A stretch of DNA of 64,000 nt from contig NRSV01000005.1 of NCBI GenBank assembly GCA_002286855.1, forward strand, positions 744,001 to 808,000, given 5' to 3'. Each line of letters starts with the position of its first letter. The first letter of the stretch is position 1. The notes under the pieces were generated by a model. The model was not told the DNA's origin. It ran no database searches and saw nothing but the letters and a program-made list of their open reading frames with translations. Positions 54,801 to 64,000 of this stretch are shown one piece after another. The DNA is from Bipolaris cookei. Taxonomy: Eukaryota; Ascomycota; Dothideomycetes; Pleosporales; Pleosporaceae. Both the position numbers and the translations under genes were made by a program.

Positions 54801-57800
54801 TCGACGCCGAAAGATTACTTCCTGTCGCTTATGATCATACCAGTGGATGTAGTTCTTCAAGAATGCATCAGGAAGTTGCTCTTGCAATACGCGGGATGGA
54901 ACCAGATCGAGCTTCGTGCTATCTCCGTCGGCGACTACTAGCATATCATTGTCTCTCATTCCAAAGTGAAGCTTGTAGTCGTGGTATGGAGCCTTTGCCG
55001 AGAAACGCATTCCTGATTCACTGGTTGGTACGACTTCCAATGCTGACTTTTGGAACAAAGGTTTGTACATGTGGTGGGACATGTATTCGGCAGGAAGTCG
55101 AGACAATGGCAAACCATTTACAAGAAGTTCACTGGTAAGCAAGTTGATATGAACTGACAGCGATCCTGAGGTGGTCTGGAGCCAGTGTATTTTGCAATCA
55201 CCGGGTGAAGTCCAAGGGTTCTCTGAAGTCGGATCGAAAGCTGCCCAGTTTGCAGTGACAGCGTCTGAAAGACTTTGACCGTTGGAGAGGATGCGATCAC
55301 GTAGCTTGGGAAGGATCCGATACATCATCCGCCTCCACGATATAGTCGTGCTCCTCAAAAGAATCTCATTCTCGGACTGGATGAAGTCGATGTTCTCCTG
55401 GATGATTATCGATGCCTGCATGAGGATTGAAATTGCCGATTCATGTTCTAGGATCGAGCCAAAGTCATCTTCCTCCACATCGTACGTGCTTGTGCATACA
55501 AGAGCAATCTCTGCCGCCCTTGAGTAGAGTTCTGTGCGCTGGCCATCATCTGTGGAGGCAGCCGCTCTCTGCTTCAACTTTAGAAACCATTTGAGACAGA
55601 CAGATCGCAGTCGGATGAGATGATCAAATGCTCGTGAACGGACTTCTTGGGCAGTAGTCAAATTCAGAACTCTGCGAGCGAGTAAAGAGAATGTGGCTGA
55701 AGCCCGCCATGATTCCCAATTTTCCTCAATGCGCCCGAGCGCGGTCTCGAGCTGGTTCAGCAATGCACGACCAAAAGAAACTTCCTTGAGGATGTGATGA
55801 GTTGCACGCTCAATACATTGCTTTGGAAGTCCGGCTTGCTGTACCGCCTGGAAGACCATACATTGTGACTCGACCTTTGAAAAGTCCATTGTTGGTACCG
55901 CCAGCTGGGTAAGAATGCTGGAATGCAAGATGTGGTTTCCGAGAGACAATGCGCACAAAGCCTTGTATTCGTCAATAGAGAGGTGAGTTGGGCAGTCCGA
56001 CAAACTGGCCTAGGTGTTGAACCTCGGTTAGCATTTTCCTATACCATACCAATGCGAAGGTTGCGGAACTTACAATAACTTCATTTGCAGGAGGGCCATT
56101 GGGTGAAGAGGGCGGACGGTACATGAAGCGTTCTAGTGTCTTTGATCGCTGCGGCATTTCGTACATGCACCTCTTCGGGATCTCTTCTGTACATACTGGA
56201 ATCGCTGTGTTGAACTGATTGCCGGTAGTATCATAGTAACGGTATTTCAACGCATTCTCCAAACAAACGTCATCTTCCTTCAAGTTTTGGATAGCCCTCA
56301 TCTTTTTTCGGTGGGTAGCTGTGTGGCTTTTGACTTCAGATAGTGGAACGATAATCCTCCTTGTATAGTTTGTAGATAGTGCGTCGGATAGACCGTGATG
56401 ATTCTGGAGCGTAAAGTAGAATCTTGACGTCACTGGAGTCTTCTCGCGGTAACCAAGCACGGTTGTGATGAAGTAAGTTGAGGCATCTCGCCAGTTGCTA
56501 AAGGCTTCGGGAACTTTCAGTTCAAACACTGTTGCTTTCGCTACAGGTTTTGACGAGGACAACGGCCATTCATAGATTGAGATGCTAAGATTGTCCGCGT
56601 TCTTCTTGGCCGTACACCGGCAACAATTGTAGTCATGCACCTCTTTGGTGTATCCATGGTAGTGATTGGTGACTACCGTACGATAATCGCAACAAGTATT
56701 GTGGTAGGTGTGCATGTAATCGCGGTAAAGAACTTTAAGACTCTCTAATTCCTCACACTTCTTCTTCCTCGAGACTGTAGCATCATGCTCAATCTTTTCC
56801 AACGTAGACTGGAGCGGTTTGCATTGATCGAAATATCGAACTGCGAATGAAGAAGGCTTACCAAACTCCCGGTATACAGAAGGTCTTCCCTGGATTGCTT
56901 TGTGGCGTCGTGAATCAACATAGCCCTCAATAATGTTGAGGCGACTCAGTTGGCTCTTCAGCGGAAGTACGAGGGATTGGAACTCCGTCAGATTGACCTC
57001 TGGATCGTAATCAGTCAACATGGGATAAATAGCGCATGCACATTTATCGCATGATATCCAAAGCTCCGCAAGAGTTAGGTACATAACTGACATGGCGATC
57101 GGTGATTGATTGTACGCAGTATTGGCGATATCATAGTAGGTTTTCATCAGCGTACGAAGTTGCTCACAGGCTTTCGAATCATAGAGATGGTTACGAGTCC
57201 AATCCAACAGATTGTTCTCGACCCAATGCTCCAGAGCCGCCAGACGAAAGTGCTTGTAGTCATCAGGACCATCCAGATTGCTTGGGAGTGTAGACACGCA
57301 GAACGTCGGATACAGTGATGTGGGGACGTATGTTGACGGAATGTGCTCTTGCTTTCGAGAAGTTATCTGAGACAGGAATGCGTCCAGTCCCGAAAGGTTC
57401 ATGTCAAGGTCGGCCTCAGGTTGTAGGCTGGCAATGACGCTCGTGTCGATGTTGCCTTCGGTGTTCTTGACCAGGCCATGCCAATGTTGATTGATGAAGT
57501 GATGAGCATTGAGAATCCTAGTTTCGATGTGGTTGACCCAGGAAGCCTCGAGGTATTCGAACTGTTTGAGAGCCTTGAATTTGCGCAGTCGACGCATCAA
57601 CTTCGCAGATATGGCATGGATTGGTTCGCTTCCCAAACTTTTCCAGTCGTGCTGAGCCAGATCAAGCAGTTGCGCTAACATAAAGACCATGAATGCCTTG
57701 TACAACCCGTCCTCATGGAGTGTACCTGGTGCTTCGCGTACGAAAAGAAGCTGTAGCGATATGCGCAACAAAAGCCACAGTGGAGACCGTCGCCATGGTG

Positions 57801-58512
57801 AAAAGCAGTTGTCCCAGAATACCTCTTCACGGGTATGTTTCCAGATGCGCTTGACGTCTGTCGGCTCGCCGAAAGCTGCGATGGTGTTCATGTACAAGTT
57901 CGTGACTATACCGGGATCGGTAGTGTCACGTTCTTCGCTCATGATCTTCCGGTTCTTGGTAATTTTTGGCTGGAAGCTTGAAACCTTCTGGGTTGTCATC
58001 TTCGCCAAGGTACTGGAGATTGACTGAAGTAGTTCTACATTGCAAGCCATTTTGGTCACGGGAATACTTGCTGAGTATCCCGGAAAGCTTCGTATGAGTC
58101 GTCCAGATTTCATAGCCGCTTCGTTAGTGGGTGAAAGCTCGAAGAATTCGAACTCAATGTTATCTCCAGAGCGATTGGCAAGTATTCCAGCGTTCTGTTC
58201 CCGAATTTCAATAGGAACTGCGCCAGCAGTATCACTGTTCGCGATTTTGGCAAGAAGACGTTCCAGTTCTAGTTCGTTGGTGTGTCCATGTTCATCACGG
58301 CTATCACGGAGGTTTTCGACAGTGGTAATGGCTGCTATGACAGGCCCGACGTGTTCGATCTTTACATGGCCTTTCAGGATTTTCAGAGCCTGAATGACGG
58401 CCTTAAGGAGAGCAGCGTCATTTCCGGTGCTTCGATCATTTTGTTGTGGTAGCTTTGGAGGAAGAACCACATGGTGATAGAGATAGGCCGTGGTATCCGT
58501 TAGGGACTCCAT
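48880..58512 (-). CDS. Giant DUF6606-DUF3638-DUF3645 protein (3153 aa)
   Basis: Four exons, 58512-56074, 56009-52045, 51995-51146 and 51087-48880, encode 3153 residues. The start MESLTDTTAYLYHHVVLPPKLPQ is the DUF6606 N-terminus. DUF3638 follows in the third quarter, with the motif LLMGGGKSTTIVPIL at about residues 2112-2126, then VIVAKPQSKQMLQML. DUF3645 includes VPYRSKDSPSPRSEFSHPDV, YLDEAHTRGTDLKLP (DEAH at 2695-2698) and QAAMRMRKLGHGQ (2727-2739). All three splices restore family sequence (NEVI-ASLSD, DKEK-LVRVIV, SLA-VPYR). Databases often label such proteins ubiquitinyl hydrolase, but I see no Cys/His protease triad. The GGGKST, DEAH and Q-x3-R-x2-K-x-G-x-G elements instead look like motifs I, II and VI of SF2/SecA-type ATPases. 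There is no signal peptide or membrane helix. Cellular role is unknown. Confidence 0.9.
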
Positions 58513-60174
58513 GGTCTAGAGCGCTCAGTGAGCGTGTGCTGCCGTGGTTGCGTCAGTATACCAAATGTCGCTTCTTGTATTTCTCCCTGTCACCAGTGAA
58601 TGGTCATCTCGATCAGTCGAGATACTCACCTGTCTTAGGTTCGTGAATTCGATAAGTAGTAGATGAATGCGTTGTATCGTTGAAGTTGTGGCAGTGGTGT
58701 CACACACCATATGAGAGAAAGATTGATGACCAGGAGCTCTGCAGAGTTTAAGATAAGTGTGCAGGTAGTGTAAAAGTCGATTGTGCGTTTGTCGCTTTGT
58801 TGATAGTGAAACTGACAAACGGACTGAGCTCACTTTCACCTTATACCTGCACCATGTCCCACCATCCCGATAACCACGCCGCTAGATGGAACGAACGAGA
58901 ACGCTACATTGCTCAGCCATGAGTGTATTGATCCTTAATTCATGCGTATCGAGACTTTTGGTCAAGTCAGGCCAAATTGTTGCTCATGTGAGGATGGTGC
59001 GCGCGTACCACAAGGCTGGATGTACAAGGCAGCAGCTTCCTCGGATCGGGGATCCAATCCAGATGCCAGACTTTGGAGACATGTATCCCGAATTGATACA
59101 TCTGTGCTCTGTTACTGAGTTCTTATTCGTAGAGACTCTGAATGCGCGTTATCTCAGGCTGCGACGTCAAGCGGCGCGGAGACGCCGCAGTCTAAGCCAC
59201 TCTCAACCCCCATCATCTACAGCCTTGTCTTGTCCCAAGCTTTAAACGATAGGACAAGAACCTCTCAATCTGAATATCGAACTGCAGGGTATGTTTGTTG
59301 TTTGCGACGTGGGGGTGAAATCAGAGAAAGTGAGGGACCTTCCGAGGCGTAGTCGTGCCATTATTCCGAGATGAGGACACGGATCTTGGCGAATATGCCG
59401 TTATTCGTAGAGCGCTCTCAAGAATCTTGAAGTAGGGGTGGATAGTGTGTCACAGCTGGGTACGTAGAGAAGTGAGGTGAAACTTTTTGAAGGTTCTGGG
59501 AGGGAAAGAGCAAGCCGTATCAACTGCCACCACCAGCCAATACGAACTGGGTAGGAAGGGCCCAACACCATTGCCAAGATTGAAGACCATAGCAAACTGG
59601 CGATAAATCAAAGCCTCAACTTGAGTATTTCACTATTTTGTTAGCCACAATTTACAGCCTGGATATACATAGTATCTCTTCGCAGACAAAGAGTTCATAT
59701 TGTGTGCTAGTAAGGCTGACTCTTCTCTTCGAAGTCGGGTTGGCTATTACGTATTCTCATGTAACGATGCAAAGGGGGGGGAGGGAGGAATACGAGAAAC
59801 TCGAGTACCGATCTTCAGTCTCCACAATCTGATGTGAGCGATCCCAAAAAGCACAGAATACACATTACGCGGCTTGAACCTCGCATTTACATATTTCTAG
59901 CAAACTGCACTGATCCCTCCATTCTTCACGAATACACAGAAACGATTGCAACTTGGTTGGTTACTGTAGTAACACAATCCATGTCTGTACCCAAAAAAAG
60001 AACGCCGTGGATGCTAATTCCCCTTTCCATTTGGGTATTATTAACACAACTAAGAGGTTGCTAATCAAAATAAAAGCGTCCTCGGGTGTTGGAAAAACCC
60101 CATATACTACTACATTTGAAGAAAAAGAAAAACTCCATCGTCATAATCCATGTGTTCGATATGATGCACATTAA
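58513..60174. other. Intergenic region upstream of the giant gene
   Basis: About 1.66 kb. It contains a 119-codon frame (58886-59245) with no recognisable domain and no clear gene signals, so I do not call it. A short G run is at 59776. The rest is unremarkable. Confidence 0.4.
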
Positions 60175-61144
60175 TCACCGTGACTCGACAGCCATTTCCG
60201 GGGCGGGTTTAGGCATGGGTTTGAGCTCGGACCCGGCTCCGCTTTCTGCCCTCTTGCGGCCTGTTAGGGAAAAGTGGTGGCTTGAGGTAGGACGCTCTTC
60301 GGTGCGGTCATTGGAGTGGTTGTTGTCGCCAAAGCGGGAGAAGATGCCGCGTTTTTTGGGCTGGGGCTTGGGCTCGTCATTCAGCCCCACATCCTCGAAG
60401 CCCTCCTCGGGTACCTGATCGTGGCTTTCGCTAGGGCGGCCTTGTTGCATGGATGAGCGTGGTGTGGCGCGCGAGCGACGAGCCTCAAAAGAGCGCCGCG
60501 TGTCCATGGATCTGCGCGCGTCGAGCGATTGGCGGGGATACGTCTCGTGGACACTGTCAGTGATTGGCGAGCGCGCGGAGATGTCCTGGTTGGTGTTAGA
60601 GGGAGTTGTTGCTGCTACTGGTTATAAACGTACAAATGATCTCCGGTATGAATCAAAACTTTCGCGCGAAATGCTAAAGGGCTCGTTTTCGGCGAGAAGG
60701 CTCCGGTGGTTCGATGAAGTTGTCGAGATGTTGGACTTGGAGTGCCAAAACGTTGGCTTCTCGTGGTGTGGTGAGGGCTGTCGCGCAGTGAGCCAATACC
60801 TCTCAATATGGCTGTCCCCGCCGTCCCAATTCACATGCGCCGCATCAATTCGATATGCGCTCAAAGGGCTAGTCTTACCGGCAAGTACACGCCGCTATCG
60901 TTGATCTCTATACAAACTGTAAGCGCCCGGCCGTCACATATGCAATGCGCGGAACACGCCTCGCGCGTCAGGAATATGGCATGAGAGTCTCACCACTCAA
61001 TTTGTATTCTGCTGGATCCTTCAGTTGCAAGGGCGTGGCTCCCGAGACAGTTGCGGTCTTGAAGTCGTTCTCCGGGGCGTTCCGTTGGGCGTCATCAGCC
61101 TGGTCAGGCGCACCAGCGCGGCGGAAAGGGTTGCGGATAGGCAT
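60175..61144 (-). CDS. Conserved fungal disordered protein, MPIRNPFRR type (244 aa)
   Basis: Four exons, 61144-60994, 60907-60879, 60777-60634 and 60585-60175, encode 244 residues. The protein begins MPIRNPFRRAGAPDQ. Joining the exons gives LKDPAEYKLSEINDSGVYLPPSP, a conserved-looking block, then KPTFWHSKSN, NEPFSISRESFDSYRRSF and DISARSPITDSV. The C-terminal half is basic and Ser-rich (RRSMDTRRSFEARRSRATPRSS, KKRGIFSRFGDN) and largely disordered. Exon 2 is only 29 bases, and its neighbours have clean donors (GTGAGA, GTAAGA, GTACGT). I recall this N-terminus from other Pezizomycotina but know no function. Numerous RRxS sites suggest control by basophilic kinases; this is inference. No membrane segment or domain is visible. 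Confidence 0.84.
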
Positions 61145-64000
61145 GGCGGTAGGGCGTTGCAGGCAGAAAAGAGCGGTACAAAGGCAGAGTGGAGTATCGT
61201 TGCAGGCTGGAGTCTGGCGGTTGTGAATCCAAGAGGAACTGCCCGATCTAGCGACTAACATCATGACTTCCGTCGCCGAGCCAATCGGGCAGGGACCAAG
61301 GCCATTTGGGGTTTGGTGTCGGTGCAGACATGATCCGGAATTCGTGCGAGGCGCGCGGCACCTAAAGACGTCATGGTACAGGAGTGTTGAGACTGCGACT
61401 TGCTTGAGAGGTCAGAGTCTCTCCGTCGGCACTGGAGGCTGTACGTATGGCGAACTCTGAGGGGACGATGAGGGGCAGATGCAGCAAAGAAGGCCTCCGG
61501 GTGGTCCCTGCATAAGACAACATGGGAGTCCATCAGGTACCGAACGACGTGGACCGAGGGCGCGTCAGCTAGCCACCAGTGCGCCCAAGAAACTGCTTGT
61601 TTGCACCTCGCATGGCCCGGCCCCGACTATCGTGACCAGAACCATTGTTTGGTACTTTGTGGTGGTGGCTGCGGCGGGGGAGAGGGGCGCGAGGAGAAGG
61701 CGCCTGTTTCGCAAACCAAGGAAAAGGAAACAGAAACGGAAATGCAAAATGGCTGCTTCAGGGTAGGATGACGTTATTAGACGAGACGCGTGCCGCCTAT
61801 TCGAAACGGGCGTGGCGTTCCTTGTTTCTCAGGTAAGTATCCGGGCCATGTCTGTCGCCATGTCGCCGCGACGAAACATGTGCCTCAGCCATGGTTGCCC
61901 CCCGTTCGCAAAATGACACAGCCAGGGACATCAAATGGGAGCGAGCAACACCTCGGCCACCTGAGGCTGCATCACTTTATTTTCGGAAGACGAGCAGCAG
62001 GCCTCCCCTGAGGCAGTTGTAACCCGCCTCTTCCGACCGGCCGACCATTGTCTTCCGCCGCGGCGGTGTCTTTGCCTAAGCTTCTGACACACTTTGTCTT
62101 GGCCGCATTCACTTGAGAACGCCAATTTTATGTCAGGCGCAGGTTATGGAGAAGAAAAAAACTTGGTGCATGAACTATTGACTAGCTGGCATGGCTTGCA
62201 CCACCAAGACGGAAGACTGCAATGGTCAGAAGGCAGGGGATTGAACATGGATGAGACGAGCGAAGGACTTTTCCAAAGCCCCACTGCAAATACGATGAGT
62301 GACGGCATCACATGCCATGGTGGTATGTGCGAAGACTACATGTGGACATGCAACAGTCGATTGTTACGTTTGCACGTGGTCACTGCGTGTGGCAGGATGA
62401 GATGGCCCGAGTCTATATGTGTGTAGATATACATATGTTTACTGCATATGTGCATCACATCTGGGCGCCACGGCAACCGATGGAGGCTCCTGTGTTGATG
62501 GGCCAAGATGAGTAGCTCTGACTAGCTCGCCCAAAGACAATTGACGCTGGGCTCTGGTTGGCGATGGGAGCAGCGACTAAATAGGTACAAGATTTGGGAT
62601 TTGTCCACGTGTGGTGTAAGAAGGGCCCGGAGCAGAGCAGTACGGGGTGGCCAAGGCGCAGGAGTACGAGAGAGTTTTGCCGATCACCAGCAAACAGAAT
62701 GGTGCCAATATCACGGTGCTTACTGCACGCTAATGGGGTCGCGCACCCTACAACTCTGCCGAGACTGGGTGGACCCTCCAAGACGGCATCACCTTGGCTA
62801 GCAAGGTGATTTTTTGGCATCCAAGGCCCTGGTGGTGTGCAATTAACCAGACAACAACAAGATTGCTTGCATGCAGACTTGATGCCATGGAATCTCGATG
62901 TTGTGACTGATGTGGGTGCAGCCCATGGAGGGTAGTGTAGGAGGGAGCAGGAGCGGGCACCAACCTAGGGGAAGTAGTAATGCCGCTCTCCTTGCTGTGC
63001 TTTTGCCTTGTTTGAATAGGGCTGTGTCGGTGTAAGACTGAGTAGGTTTACATGTATATACATATATCTATATATCTACACATGTATGTATTGTGCATGT
63101 AGGCTAGTCGATAGCCTGGAGGCGCGAGAGCCAAGCGGACGGAACCTGCATGGGCGGCGCGCCGGTACCATGGCTGGCAAGAAGACTCAGTCGAACAAAG
63201 GAGCAGAGAGACAGGAGATGCGGTGTGCGCTGGGTGTGGTGGTTGCACATTCATGTCGTGCTACATGGGCATCCAACACGGCTTTCCTACTGCTGCCGTA
63301 CTCTATTTTGTCCTGCGCCGCAGACGACAAGGACAGGCACCAGGCCCCCCCGCCTTTCCCTGTGCGACAAATGGCCCGTGCATTCCCACTCCGGCCACGG
63401 CGCAAAACCCATCATTGCGGTGGAGCTATTGCGGGAATTGCTGCTCGCTCTTGTTATGACAAGTGTCTCTAAACGGCCGCATGGGAGTCCGCGGTCAACA
63501 AAGACGAAACACGGCACGACCAGGGCCTGGCGACATCAACGGGCCGGGGATTGTCGCTGCGATGGATTGACGGGAAACAGGCTTGGATGACGAGGTCAAC
63601 TGTCATTGTGACGGTGATGGGCAGAAAAGATCACGACATGTGGAGAAACCCACACTGCTACGGAAGATGGGATACGATGTGGAAGACGGATAACGGATAA
63701 TGGAGCACTCCCCTGCCCAGCAGCAGCCGAGAGCGCCACGTTCCTGGTGGCGTCGGCGGCAGTCTAACTGGATGGCGCAGGCGTGGTGCCTCTGCCGTCG
63801 CCAGCGCACTGCGCCAAAAGAGACGTCAATTGAAGATGAACGAATGTAGTCGCGCAAGAGGGCGAGGCTACCAGGACGCGCGACTGCAGGTCCCGGTCCA
63901 TGTACATGTAAGTGTGTACTAGCAAGTCACTGCTGGCTGCAAGCGCGTCGCCGAGCTGGGGTCTATTATTGGCGGGCATCGGGTCTGCTTTAGGGCTGCG
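61145..64000. other. Gene-poor right end
   Basis: 2.86 kb with no supportable gene. Reading frames of 60-146 codons overlap on both strands in GC-rich sequence without domains or splice logic. It contains a TACATGTATATACATATAT-like microsatellite at about 63048-63090. It may be the far upstream region of a gene beyond the window. Confidence 0.4.

Noticed and set aside
58886..59245. 119-codon frame upstream of the giant gene
   Set aside because: No domain, no clear start context and basic, low-complexity C-terminus; evidence too weak for a gene call.
63150..63590. 146-codon frame near the right end
   Set aside because: Arg/His/Thr-rich product with no domain, overlapped by equally long frames on both strands.

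Overview
The window is nuclear DNA of a filamentous ascomycete (Pezizomycotina, most likely Dothideomycetes/Pleosporales; the order is inference). The evidence is small GT-AG introns of about 45-105 bases, intron-containing genes with TA[GA]/CAG acceptors, and a set of typical fungal proteins: Het-C, verprolin, a Meu6-type PH protein, a GH62 arabinofuranosidase, cyclin C (Ssn8) and a giant DUF6606/DUF3638/DUF3645 protein. No rRNA, CRISPR array or bacterial-style operon was seen. I rebuilt exon structures by hand from splice signals, reading frame and family conservation.

Layout. 0-6.6 kb: start of a Ca2+-regulated mitochondrial carrier (minus), cyclin C (plus), a conserved 192-residue protein behind a CT-rich leader, and a small mitochondrial protein. 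7-13.1 kb: a 940-residue ankyrin protein and Het-C, divergently transcribed. 13.6-16.7 kb: mitochondrial Hsp10 and a TilS-like tRNA lysidine synthase share a short divergent promoter containing a textbook heat-shock element. 16.7-20 kb is gene-poor. 20-24.3 kb: Meu6-type PH protein and a UBTD-type ubiquitin-like protein. 24.4-30.5 kb: a four-helix membrane protein, a glutathione transferase, a class I methyltransferase and a mitochondrial membrane protein. 30.8-40 kb: a membrane-anchored multicopper oxidase, a secreted acid phosphatase, an NPPY methyltransferase, a haem-oxygenase-like diiron protein and a secreted GH62 arabinofuranosidase. 40-44.7 kb is gene-poor, with one small coiled-coil gene, a 420-base inverted-repeat element and an intron-containing tRNA-Ser. 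45-48.2 kb: a mitochondrial membrane protein and verprolin, divergent. 48.9-58.5 kb is filled by one 3153-residue gene. 60.2-61.1 kb holds a conserved four-exon gene, and the rest to 64 kb looks non-coding.

How the genes relate. Most are unlinked housekeeping genes, often paired head-to-head over 200-600 bases. Several products are mitochondrial (carrier, 104-residue protein, Hsp10, TilS, the 249- and 435-residue proteins). The 30.8-40 kb block mixes secreted and redox proteins but shows no clear pathway. The most interesting points are the SF2/SecA-like motor motifs in the giant protein, the haem-oxygenase-like diiron protein fused to an unknown domain, two genes whose first coding exon is only the ATG, and the repeated basic-aromatic motifs in the Meu6-type protein.
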